This document shows positions 1 through 7,141 of a DNA stretch of 64,000 bases, piece after piece. The stretch comes from Virgibacillus indicus. GTDB lineage: Bacteria > Bacillota > Bacilli > Bacillales > Amphibacillaceae. Under the pieces are notes generated by a model. It did not search any database. It worked only from the letters and a program-made list of their open reading frames with translations, and had not been told where the DNA came from. Both the position numbers and the translations under genes were made by a program. Numbering within the stretch: the first letter of the stretch is position 1; each line of letters starts with the position of its first letter. The stretch is taken from assembly GCF_002266285.1 (NCBI RefSeq), contig NZ_NPMS01000006.1, forward strand, positions 124,001-188,000. Reading direction: 5' to 3'.

Positions 1-2
1 AG

Positions 3-89
3 TCCTTCCGTGTTACAGAAAAAGGCTGTGAAGTATTTGCAGATTTTCCACGTGAGCTAATGATTAAACCTAATATTCGATTGGCTTAA
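3..89 (+). CDS. C-terminal tail of an M24-family peptidase, probably ectoine hydrolase
   Basis: Only the last 28 codons of a gene entering from the left edge are present, ending TAA at 87-89. The visible residues include TEKGCEVFADFPRELM. A T-E-x-G-x-E-V-x-x-x-F/S-P-x-E-L ending is typical of M24 (Xaa-Pro peptidase fold) proteins, the family that contains ectoine hydrolase DoeA/EutD. The gene lies directly upstream of an ectoine-type ABC importer. DoeA opens the ectoine ring to N-acetyl-diaminobutyrate, so this position fits. The identification rests on a short tail plus context; a different M24 dipeptidase cannot be excluded. Confidence 0.55.
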   Translation, partial: SFRVTEKGCEVFADFPRELMIKPNIRLA

Positions 90-99
90 CGTATACGTT
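88..99. promoter_or_regulatory. 12-bp perfect palindrome upstream of ehuB
   Basis: AACGTATACGTT is a perfect palindrome overlapping the stop codon of the upstream gene, about 150 bases before ehuB. It could be an operator. It does not resemble the ATGTCGA-caa-TCGACAT site in front of the GntR gene, so which regulator would bind it is unknown. Confidence 0.25.
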
Positions 100-251
100 T
101 ATAAAAGGGAGGGGGAGGAAATTCCCTTCCTGGATACATATTATCCTAACGTTTCAGGTTGTCATTTAAAAATTCTAATTCAAAGGCTGTCAAAAGAGAT
201 ACAAGCATGATAAATGGCAGCTTTTTGAAAAAATATAAAGGAAGTCATATA

Positions 252-1157
252 GTGGTGAAAAAATTACTTACAGCTGTATTGTTTCTGGCCTTTATTACAC
301 TGGCTGCATGTGGCAGTTCAGATGATGAGGCTGCAAGTAGTGAAGGGGGCGACAGTGGTGAGTCATCTGGAGGATTATTGGCAGAATTGCAGGAAGCTGG
401 TACAGTTACTGTTGGTTTTGCCAATGAAAAACCGTATGCCTATCAGGAAGACGGGGAACTGAAAGGGGCAGCAGTTGATATTGCGCAAGCAGTTTTTGCC
501 GAGCTTGGAATCGATGATATGGAATCCCAGCTTTCAGATTTCGGACAGCTTATACCTGGACTGAAAGCAGGTAAGTTTGATGTTATTACAGCAGGAATGG
601 CAATTAATCCAGACCGCTGTGAAAACGCAGCATTCGGTGAACCTGAAATGAAATACGGGGAAGGGCTAATCGTGCAAAAAGGAAATCCGCTTGGACTGGA
701 AAGCTACAAAGATATTGCTGACAATCCAGATGTAACGGTTTCCGTTATGGCCGGTGCAACAGAAAATGAATTTCTTAAAACTGAAGGAGTAGATCCAAGC
801 CAAATTCAAAGTGCTCCAGATATTCCTGCAACATTCTCAGCAGTTGAATCTGGAAGAGCTGATGCAACAACAGGAACAGAAATGACAATTAAAATGGCAT
901 TGGAGTCTGCAGGTTCAGACCAGCTTGAATTTGTTGAATCATTTGAACAGCCGGATGTAGAAGGTGTACCAAGCTATGGTGCAGCTGCATTCCATCTGGA
1001 TAATGATGATCTTCGTGAAGCTTACAATGAAAAGCTGGCTGAATTAAAAGAAGATGGCACTGTTGCGGAGCTTCTGGAGAAAAATGGATTCAGCGAAGAA
1101 ATGAATATGGTAGAATCCGATATTACAGCAGAGATGGTATGTAACGGAGAAGTATAA
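252..1157 (+). CDS. ehuB: Ectoine/hydroxyectoine ABC transporter substrate-binding lipoprotein EhuB
   Basis: Family-3 solute-binding lipoprotein that would capture ectoine or hydroxyectoine outside the membrane. The open frame runs from a TTG at 159, but the start is placed at GTG 252: AAAGGAAG at 237-244 precedes it by 7 bases, and it yields a proper lipoprotein signal (KK, hydrophobic core, lipobox LAAC). An acidic Ser/Gly linker follows, then the binding fold starting GTVTVGFANEKPYAY. The segments DFGQLIPGLKAGKFDVI, AGMAINPDRC and the C-terminal AEMVC match what I recall of EhuB rather than general amino-acid binding proteins. It is followed by a strong hairpin and then two permeases and an ATPase. 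An ectoine ligand is inferred from family resemblance and neighbours. Confidence 0.85.
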   Translation: MVKKLLTAVLFLAFITLAACGSSDDEAASSEGGDSGESSGGLLAELQEAGTVTVGFANEKPYAYQEDGELKGAAVDIAQAVFAELGIDDMESQLSDFGQLIPGLKAGKFDVITAGMAINPDRCENAAFGEPEMKYGEGLIVQKGNPLGLESYKDIADNPDVTVSVMAGATENEFLKTEGVDPSQIQSAPDIPATFSAVESGRADATTGTEMTIKMALESAGSDQLEFVESFEQPDVEGVPSYGAAAFHLDNDDLREAYNEKLAELKEDGTVAELLEKNGFSEEMNMVESDITAEMVCNGEV

Positions 1158-1193
1158 TATCTAAGACTCTATAACTTTATTGCTTGATAAACT

Positions 1194-1236
1194 CCAAAGG
1201 GTCCGGCTCCCTCGCCCAGGGAGGCGGGCCCTTTGG
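1194..1236 (+). other. Strong stem-loop between ehuB and ehuC
   Basis: CCAAAGGG and CCCTTTGG form the outer arms of a long GC-rich hairpin with further pairing inside (CTCCC/GGGAG). No T-run follows, so it is more likely an mRNA-stabilising or partial-attenuation structure than a full terminator. Such hairpins are common after binding-protein genes and help keep ehuB expression above that of the permeases. Confidence 0.7.
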
Positions 1237-1254
1237 TGATTAAGATATAAAGGA

Positions 1255-1926
1255 GTGATTTCTATTAGCGCGTTCAGTGAAATTTTTCCTGTACTCATGC
1301 AGGGAATTAATATTACGATTACTGTCCTTATTGCATCGATCGTTTGTGGTTATCTGACGGCATTTATTGCCGGGTTTTGCAGGCTTTCCAATAATATTAT
1401 CCTTCGTAAATTAACCGGCTTATATGTTGAGGTTTTTCGCGGAACCTCATTAATTGTCCAGCTTTTCTGGCTGTATTATGCTCTCCCGATTCTATTTGGT
1501 TTTGATCTCGGCAGTGACTTCTGGGCAGGTGTATTAGCAATATCGCTAAACTACGGTGCCTATATGTCTGAAATTGTCCGTGGTTCTATTTTGTCTGTTG
1601 CAAAAGGCCAAACAGAAGCTGCGACTGCACTAAACATGTCCAGTTTTCAGCGAATGAGACTTGTTATATTTCCCCAGGCGGTACGGATGATGCTCCCGGA
1701 ATTCGGAAATTATCTTATTCAAATGCTTAAAGCAACCTCACTCGTATCGTTAATTGGCATGACAGATATCTTATACTATGGAGATATCCTGAGAAGTTCA
1801 AATCTTTCACAGGCACCAACCGTATACTTATTAGTTTTGATTTTCTACTTCATTCTTGCACTTCCATTAATTTTCTTAACACGCAAAATGGAAGGGATAT
1901 CCAAGAAAGGGGTGGCTAGCGGGTGA
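1255..1926 (+). CDS. ehuC: Ectoine/hydroxyectoine ABC transporter permease EhuC
   Basis: Amino-acid-type (HisM/GlnP) inner-membrane permease of about 220 residues with several hydrophobic segments. It carries RGTSLIVQLFWLYYALP, typical of polar amino acid permeases, and the cytoplasmic EAA loop EAATALNMSSFQRMRLVIFPQA (shown over 20 residues at about 120-141; key residues E, A, A, P) that contacts the ATPase. The start is unclear. GTG 1255 lies inside the Shine-Dalgarno AAGGAGTGAT, and no usable ATG/GTG/TTG follows near the N-terminus; an ATT at 1264 sits at the ideal 8-base spacing. The gene overlaps ehuD by four bases (GTGA). With EhuD it would form the heterodimeric channel. Confidence 0.83.
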   Translation: MISISAFSEIFPVLMQGINITITVLIASIVCGYLTAFIAGFCRLSNNIILRKLTGLYVEVFRGTSLIVQLFWLYYALPILFGFDLGSDFWAGVLAISLNYGAYMSEIVRGSILSVAKGQTEAATALNMSSFQRMRLVIFPQAVRMMLPEFGNYLIQMLKATSLVSLIGMTDILYYGDILRSSNLSQAPTVYLLVLIFYFILALPLIFLTRKMEGISKKGVASG

Positions 1927-2636
1927 ATGGAAATTGGAATTGGGACACGTTTTTTGACGCATTGCCGATGGTTCTCGAGGGAATCGGCATAACGATTGGT
2001 TTAACATTTGCATGTTATTTGTTTGCATTAATTTTTGGTTTTTTGTGGATATTCTTACGAAGAATACCAGTAAAATCTCTTAATTGGATCATCACTTGGA
2101 TCATGGAATTTATTCGCTCTACGCCACCACTTGTTCAGCTATTTTTTATATTTTATGCATGGCCTATGGTGCCGGTTATCGGTATGGCGCTGGATCCGTT
2201 TACCAGTGCAGTTCTCGGACTGGGAATCCATTTCAGCACATATATTGGAGAAGTCTATCGTTCGGGGATTGAAGGTGTGGATAAAGGGCAGTGGGAGGCA
2301 TCAACTGCATTAAACTTTTCCATCCGGCAAAAGTGGACTAAAATTATTCTGCCACAGGCGATTCCCCCTGCAATTCCGATGCTCGGGAATTATTTAATCA
2401 TCATGTTTAAAGAAGTTCCCCTGGCATCAACGATTGGTGTTGTAGGTATTTTGCATATGGCAAACAGCTATGGTGCTCAGCACTGGGCATATCTTGAGCC
2501 TTTAACCATTGTTGCGATATTATTCCTTATCCTAAGCTATCCGTCTGCAATTTTGATCAATAAGCTGGAAAAGAAAATGAATCGCCGTTTTGATAAGAAA
2601 GCAATTGTGAAAAACAGTAAAGGAGCAGTGATGTGA
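1923..2636 (+). CDS. ehuD: Ectoine/hydroxyectoine ABC transporter permease EhuD
   Basis: Second HisM/GlnP-type permease, 237 residues with multiple membrane spans. It shares the family motifs with EhuC: RSTPPLVQLFFIFYAWP near residue 65, and an EAA loop starting EASTALNFS and ending LPQA near residues 122-143. The GTG start overlaps the ehuC stop (GTGA), indicating translational coupling, and its own stop overlaps the next gene (TGATG). It would pair with EhuC to form the translocation pore for ectoines. A shift to another polar solute cannot be excluded from sequence alone. Confidence 0.83.
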   Translation: MNGNWNWDTFFDALPMVLEGIGITIGLTFACYLFALIFGFLWIFLRRIPVKSLNWIITWIMEFIRSTPPLVQLFFIFYAWPMVPVIGMALDPFTSAVLGLGIHFSTYIGEVYRSGIEGVDKGQWEASTALNFSIRQKWTKIILPQAIPPAIPMLGNYLIIMFKEVPLASTIGVVGILHMANSYGAQHWAYLEPLTIVAILFLILSYPSAILINKLEKKMNRRFDKKAIVKNSKGAVM

Positions 2637-3406
2637 TGGGGGAGCCAATTGTCAGATATGAAAATGTTCATAAATCATTTGGTGCTGTCGAGGTGCTAAA
2701 GGGCATTAATTTGGATTTAAAACAAGCAGAAAAGGTTGCGGTGATCGGTCCAAGCGGTTCTGGGAAAACAACAATTATCCGCATGCTCATGACGTTGGAA
2801 GAGCCCACTTCCGGAGAAATTATTGTAGATGGAAAAAATCTATGGCATATGGAGAAAAATGGACAGCTTGTTCCTGCAAATGAAAAACATCTGCGGCAGG
2901 TGCGGGGGGATATTGGAATGGTATTTCAGCATTTCAATCTTTTTCCGCATATGACAATTCTGGAAAATTGTATGACTGCACCAATTCATGTACAAAAAGA
3001 AGATAAAAAGTCTGCAAAGGAACGGTCAATTGAAATGCTTGAGAAAGTGGGACTCGGGGATAAGCTGGGAAATTACCCAAGTCAGCTTTCTGGTGGCCAA
3101 AAACAGCGTGTAGCGATGGCGCGCGCATTGGTGATGCGTCCTAAGATTATGCTCTTTGATGAGGTAACCTCTGCCCTGGATCCTGAGCTTGTGGAAGAGG
3201 TGCTTGAGGTAATCCGGGATATTGCGCATGAAGGCAGAATGGCGATGGTTTTAGTGACACATGAAATGGAATTTGCCAGAGATATTGCGGATCGAGTGCT
3301 GTTTTTGGATGGGGGAGTTATCGCAGAACAGGGCTCCCCTGAGGAGGTATTCGGTAATTCAGAAAACAAAAGGCTTGAAAGCTTTCTGCGCAGATTCAGA
3401 AGATAA
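2636..3406 (+). CDS. ehuA: Ectoine/hydroxyectoine ABC transporter ATPase EhuA
   Basis: ATP-binding subunit of the polar amino acid import family. Walker A GPSGSGKTT lies near residue 38, the Q-loop is in QHFNLFPHM, the signature is LSGGQKQR, Walker B is IMLFDEVTSALD, and the switch His is in THEM. ATG 2636 is chosen, overlapping the ehuD stop; GTG 2633 is equally possible because AAAGGAG at 2619-2625 suits both. It has an insertion (WHMEKNGQLVPANEKHLRQV) between Walker A and the Q-loop, as EhuA/HisP-like proteins often do. It closes the ehuBCDA operon, followed at once by a bidirectional terminator. Confidence 0.85.
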   Translation: MGEPIVRYENVHKSFGAVEVLKGINLDLKQAEKVAVIGPSGSGKTTIIRMLMTLEEPTSGEIIVDGKNLWHMEKNGQLVPANEKHLRQVRGDIGMVFQHFNLFPHMTILENCMTAPIHVQKEDKKSAKERSIEMLEKVGLGDKLGNYPSQLSGGQKQRVAMARALVMRPKIMLFDEVTSALDPELVEEVLEVIRDIAHEGRMAMVLVTHEMEFARDIADRVLFLDGGVIAEQGSPEEVFGNSENKRLESFLRRFRR

Positions 3407-3408
3407 AG

Positions 3409-3446
3409 AAATAGCCAGAGAGATCATTTTCTCTGGCTATTCTTTT
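3409..3446. terminator. Bidirectional rho-independent terminator
   Basis: ATAGCCAGAGA and TCTCTGGCTAT form a perfect 11-bp stem followed by TTCTTTTT on the plus strand and preceded by an A-rich stretch for the minus strand. It separates the convergent ehuA and dehydrogenase genes. Confidence 0.85.
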
Positions 3447-4420
3447 TATTCCCAAACGCTTTCATCAATTAAATTAGGTGGCTTTTCTCCGGACAGGCCT
3501 GCATCAAGATTCCTTGCAGCCAATTGAGACATTTTTAATTCGGTTTCATGGGTGGATGATCCAATATGTGGTGTTGTCACAACATTTTTCATTTTCAGCA
3601 GCGGATTATCTGGCTCAACTGGCTCATTTTCGAAGACATCGAGTCCCGCAGCTGCTATTTCCCCGCGCTGCAGTGCATTGATTAAATCCTGCTCAATGAT
3701 TGTTTTTCCACGAGATCCATTTATAAATATTGCCGATTTTTTCATGAGCTGAAATTCCTGTTTTCCTATAAGACCTTCCGTTTCTGGAGTTAATGGTGTA
3801 ATCAGGCAAACAAAGTCTGACTGTTTTAGCAGTTCATCAAGCTTGCAGTAGACTGCAGAAAATTCCTCCTCCGCATCCGGTTTCCGGGATCGGCTGTGGT
3901 ATAAAATATTCATATCAAAACCAAAATGAGCTCGTTTTGCAATAGCCTTCCCAATTCTGCCCATTCCAATAATTCCTAATGTTTTATGATGCACATCTGT
4001 GCCAAAATGCTCTGGCTCAACAGCTTCGGTTATCCATTCTCCATTTTTAACAAACTGATCCAATTCCGGAATTCTTCTTGCAGTTGATATGAGGAGCCCA
4101 AATACTGTATCTGCAACAGTGTCTGTGAGTACATCAGGTGTGTTTGTTGCCATAATGCCCCGCTTGCTCAATTCCCTGATATCGAGATTATTGTGGCCAA
4201 CAGAAACATTGCTGACTATTTTTAAATTTGGAGCACGATCCAGAAGCTCCTGGTCAACCGGCAATTCCAAACCGATAATTCCTTCCGTCTCATGCAGCTG
4301 TTTCAGGAATTCAGGATCTGATCCTGTATCGATGTTTTTAAAAAAATGAACATCGTATTTCTTTTGCAATTCCTTTAAAACAGGCGCTTCCACCCGGTTA
4401 TATGCAATAATCTTTTTCAT
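3446..4420 (-). CDS. D-isomer-specific 2-hydroxyacid dehydrogenase (glyoxylate/hydroxypyruvate/2-ketogluconate reductase type)
   Basis: A 324-residue NAD(P)-dependent reductase of the GhrB/YvcT kind. It has the dinucleotide motif GMGRIG near residue 151, the catalytic Arg in NGSRG, Glu in DVFENEP and His in TPHIGSSTH, in the usual order. It would reversibly reduce a 2-oxoacid such as glyoxylate or hydroxypyruvate in the cytosol. It is transcribed towards the ehu operon, with a repeat element upstream. Its link to ectoine breakdown is only positional. A second paralogue of this superfamily lies at 20690-21685. The exact substrate cannot be read from the sequence. Confidence 0.85.
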   Translation of the reverse strand: MKKIIAYNRVEAPVLKELQKKYDVHFFKNIDTGSDPEFLKQLHETEGIIGLELPVDQELLDRAPNLKIVSNVSVGHNNLDIRELSKRGIMATNTPDVLTDTVADTVFGLLISTARRIPELDQFVKNGEWITEAVEPEHFGTDVHHKTLGIIGMGRIGKAIAKRAHFGFDMNILYHSRSRKPDAEEEFSAVYCKLDELLKQSDFVCLITPLTPETEGLIGKQEFQLMKKSAIFINGSRGKTIIEQDLINALQRGEIAAAGLDVFENEPVEPDNPLLKMKNVVTTPHIGSSTHETELKMSQLAARNLDAGLSGEKPPNLIDESVWE

Positions 4421-4508
4421 CCAGAAATCCTCCCGTCACTATTTATGATTGTTTTCTAAAAGAAAGATGTTTTTACATGAAAAATCTGTTTAGCAAGCAG
4501 TAGAAAGA

Positions 4509-4846
4509 AACTGCGAAATAAAATCAGCGATGATAATCCCATCGGCCGCTCAGGAAATATAACCTTACTTCCATCATCATATCTGCCATCCCACCGAAAT
4601 ATCCTCTATGTGCCCGGTAGCTACTTAATTCTGGCTATTTGGGCTTAGAGAAGGTCTCTATGTGTCCGGTAGCTACCTGTTCTGGCTATTTGGGCTTAGA
4701 AAAGTGCTCTATATGACCGGTGGCTATTATTTTCTAGCTGTTGGGCTCAGAGAAGTACCCCAAATCCTGATAATCTGTTCAACCCGCGAAACATCCGTCC
4801 GAAGTTGAAATCAACAGAGCAGTTATGTCAGAGTCTATAGAAAAAC
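4509..4846 (+). repeat. Intergenic element, copy 1: three tandem 52-nt hairpin units between conserved flanks
   Basis: Conserved left flank (about 4509-4603, including CAGGAAATATAACC and ACCGAAATATCC), then units beginning CTCTATG at 4604, 4656 and 4707 (52, 51 and 51 nt). The right flank contains CGCGAAACATCCGTCCGAAG and ends CTATAGAAAAA. Each unit can fold on itself (CTCTA..GCCC with GGGC..TAGAG). The right flank has a TTCAAC/GTTGAA hairpin. A second copy in the same orientation is at 23260-23702. No coding frame is evident. It accounts for most of the 522-base gap before the GntR gene. Confidence 0.85.
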
Positions 4847-4942
4847 AGCCATATTTTCATCATGCATCTACCCTTAAATTAGCTATGATTTTAAAGGAAG
4901 TCAACCATATAATATAAAAATTTAAAATTATTTAAAAATTCA

Positions 4943-4971
4943 TTGACAATGAAAAATCACTGGATTATAAT
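4943..4971 (+). promoter_or_regulatory. Consensus sigma-A promoter of the gntR-led operon
   Basis: TTGACA (4943-4948), a 17-nt spacer, and TATAAT (4966-4971): an exact consensus match. The predicted start site is near 4978, immediately before the operator palindrome. This also argues against the longer open frame that begins at 4943. Confidence 0.9.
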
Positions 4972-4982
4972 GGAATCAAATA

Positions 4983-4999
4983 ATGTCGACAATCGACAT
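4983..4999. promoter_or_regulatory. Candidate GntR operator (perfect inverted repeat)
   Basis: ATGTCGA-CAA-TCGACAT is a perfect 7-bp inverted repeat with a 3-base spacer, placed 12 bases after the -10 box. A FadR/FCD-type GntR protein encoded just downstream would be expected to bind such a dyad and block its own promoter (autorepression). The binding partner is inferred from position. Confidence 0.7.
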
Positions 5000-5044
5000 A
5001 AAACATTCGAGGATGAAAGAGACTTTAGAAAGGATGTTCTGCAA

Positions 5045-5725
5045 ATGGATGATAACCAGATTATCGTGCAAAAACCTTTAAGTCAGCTTATTGCGGATCA
5101 AATAAAACGAAGAATTTGGAATAAGGAGATTCAATTTGGTGAACGGCTGCTGGAAACCGAGCTTGCTGAAACCTATGATGTGAGCCGGAGCACGATTCGA
5201 GAGGCATTAAAAATATTGGAAATAGAGGAGCTGGTTGTAAGCCAAGCGAGAAAAGGTACCTATGTGGCTGATTTTACTGATGAAGCTGTCTCTGAAATCA
5301 TTGAGCTAAGAACCTTGATTGAAGTAGCAGCTTTTACAAAAGCGATTTCGCGGCTGAAAAAAGAGCATCTCCAAGAACTGGAAACACTTATGGAGGAAAT
5401 GAAGCTGAAGGCAGATGAGAAGGATTGGAGTGAGCTGTTTGATCTGGATATGAAGTTTCATAGCTATATAGTGAATCTGTGCGGCAACTCAAGGATAATT
5501 AAAATTTATGATTCCCTGCAGGTGCAGATTCGGACGTTTCTCATCCATTTGGATAAATACTATTCGAGTCATCAATCATTTTATGATGAACATAGAGATT
5601 TACTCGAGGCACTTACTTCCAAAAACACAGAAAAAGTAAATCGGGCGGTCAGAGACCATATCGAATACGTTGAGGAAAAGCTGCTTGGTGTAGGTCAGGA
5701 AAATAATCAAGTTGAGGAGGTCTAA
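5045..5725 (+). CDS. GntR-family transcriptional regulator, FadR/FCD type
   Basis: Winged helix N-terminus (about residues 10-75, with ETELAETYDVSRSTIREALKI as the recognition region; key residues S, R, T, R) and an all-helical FCD effector domain. The FCD domain has its metal/ligand-binding residues in DLDMKFHSYIV, and the later helix in DEHRDLLEAL and DHIEYVEEKL. The start is ATG 5045 with AAAGGA about 10 bases before it; the open frame extends to 4943 but that part is promoter and operator. It stops three bases before the transaminase ATG, so it heads a catabolic operon. It probably senses an ectoine-breakdown intermediate and represses its own operon. It is not the MocR-type EnuR known from proteobacterial ectoine clusters. 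Confidence 0.85.
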   Translation: MDDNQIIVQKPLSQLIADQIKRRIWNKEIQFGERLLETELAETYDVSRSTIREALKILEIEELVVSQARKGTYVADFTDEAVSEIIELRTLIEVAAFTKAISRLKKEHLQELETLMEEMKLKADEKDWSELFDLDMKFHSYIVNLCGNSRIIKIYDSLQVQIRTFLIHLDKYYSSHQSFYDEHRDLLEALTSKNTEKVNRAVRDHIEYVEEKLLGVGQENNQVEEV

Positions 5726-5728
5726 CAA

Positions 5729-7081
5729 ATGAACAGAAAATTCGCGAACGTTCAGACAGAGTTGCCTGGTCCAAAGGCAAAGGGATTGCTTGACCGGAGG
5801 CATGGTATTGTACCTCGGGGAGTAGGCTACGGGATTCCAACATTTGTTGAATCAGCAAAAGGTGCATTGCTCAAGGATGTGGACGGCAATCAGTTTATCG
5901 ATTTTGCCGGGGCAATTGGAACAATTAATGTTGGGCATAGTCATGATACAGTGACGGCAGCACTGCATGATCAGGTGGACCGTTACATTCATACAGGGTT
6001 TAATGTCATGATGTATGATCCATATATTGAATTTGCTGAAAAGGTTGCTGAACTGGCTCCAGGACATTTTAAGAAGAAAGTAATGTTTTTAAACAGTGGT
6101 GCAGAGGCAGTGGAAAATGCCGTGAAGATTGCCCGAAAATATACGGGGCGCCAGGCAGTTGTTTCCTTTTCCGGAGGATTTCATGGACGCACGTTAATGG
6201 GAATGAGCTTAACCGGAAAGGTAAAACCATATAAATATGAATATGGCCCATTCGCTCCCGAGGTTTATCATGCACCATTCCCTTACAATTATCGTCGTCC
6301 GGAATCAATGAGCGAGGAGGAGTATACGGCATTTCTTCTGAAACAGGTGGAAGACTTTTTCATCAGTGAAGTCGATCCTAGTCTCGTCGCGGCATTTATT
6401 ATGGAACCGGTGCAGGGTGAAAGTGGATTTATTGTTCCGGATAAGGCATTTGTCCAGGGTGTATATGAGCTGTGTAAACAGAATGGTATTCTATTTATTG
6501 CAGATGAAATCCAAACTGGCTTCGGTCGTACAGGAAAATATTTTGCTATGGAACATTATGGGGTTGCTCCGGATCTGATTACCATTTCAAAATCTATGTC
6601 TGCAGGCCTCCCGATCAGTGGTGTCATCGGACGAGAAGAGGTTATGGACAATGCAAGCCCAGGTGAGCTTGGAGGAACATATTGCGGAAGTCCACTTGGC
6701 TGCCGTGCAGGGATTGCTGTTCTGGAAATAATGGAAAAAGAAAATATAAATGAGCGAGCTCAAATAATCGGCCAGCGGGTAATGGAAAGGTTCAAGGAAA
6801 TGTATGACCGGTTTGATGTAATTGGTGATTATAGAGGGCTTGGCGCGATGTGTGCGTTAGAGTTTGTTGAAGACCGCGAAACAAAAAAACCGGCAAAAGA
6901 ACTAAGCAGCCAAATTCTGCAAGAGGCACATAAGCGTGGAACGATTGCACTAAAGGCTGGCGTCTATGATAATGTGATTCGTTTGCTCATGCCGCTTGTC
7001 ATTACCGATGAGCAGCTGGATGAAGGGTTGGATATTTTAGAGGAAGCGATGGAAGCTGTTCTGGTAGGGGCTCAATCGTAA
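5729..7081 (+). CDS. Class III PLP aminotransferase (GabT/DoeD-like)
   Basis: A 450-residue omega-transaminase. It shows NSGAEAVENAVKIARKYTGR, FHGRT, the PLP-binding Asp in IADEIQTGFGRTG, and the Schiff-base Lys in TISKSMSAGLP. Over its length it resembles Bacillus 4-aminobutyrate transaminase (FIDFAGAIGTINVGHSH and GELGGTYCGSPLGC are characteristic). In ectoine degradation the homologous step is DoeD: L-2,4-diaminobutyrate plus 2-oxoglutarate gives aspartate semialdehyde and glutamate. The start is ATG 5729 behind GAGGAGG. The neighbours (ehu importer, amidohydrolase, EutB) favour the diaminobutyrate role, but GABA activity is possible and may coexist. Confidence 0.85.
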   Translation: MNRKFANVQTELPGPKAKGLLDRRHGIVPRGVGYGIPTFVESAKGALLKDVDGNQFIDFAGAIGTINVGHSHDTVTAALHDQVDRYIHTGFNVMMYDPYIEFAEKVAELAPGHFKKKVMFLNSGAEAVENAVKIARKYTGRQAVVSFSGGFHGRTLMGMSLTGKVKPYKYEYGPFAPEVYHAPFPYNYRRPESMSEEEYTAFLLKQVEDFFISEVDPSLVAAFIMEPVQGESGFIVPDKAFVQGVYELCKQNGILFIADEIQTGFGRTGKYFAMEHYGVAPDLITISKSMSAGLPISGVIGREEVMDNASPGELGGTYCGSPLGCRAGIAVLEIMEKENINERAQIIGQRVMERFKEMYDRFDVIGDYRGLGAMCALEFVEDRETKKPAKELSSQILQEAHKRGTIALKAGVYDNVIRLLMPLVITDEQLDEGLDILEEAMEAVLVGAQS

Positions 7082-7141
7082 AGAAAGCTCTATATGAAAT
7101 GTGATTTTCGCAGGAGTTTTTACAGATAGGAGTGGAGTTCA

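Noticed and set aside
159-251. Upstream TTG start for ehuB
   Set aside because: It would place 31 polar residues before a lipoprotein signal peptide and has no RBS.
4604-4770. Transposable element with its own transposase
   Set aside because: No coding frame, no clear terminal inverted repeats or target duplication; only a non-autonomous repeat can be claimed.
4943-5044. N-terminal extension of the GntR gene
   Set aside because: It covers the consensus promoter and operator; ATG 5045 has an RBS and matches the family start.
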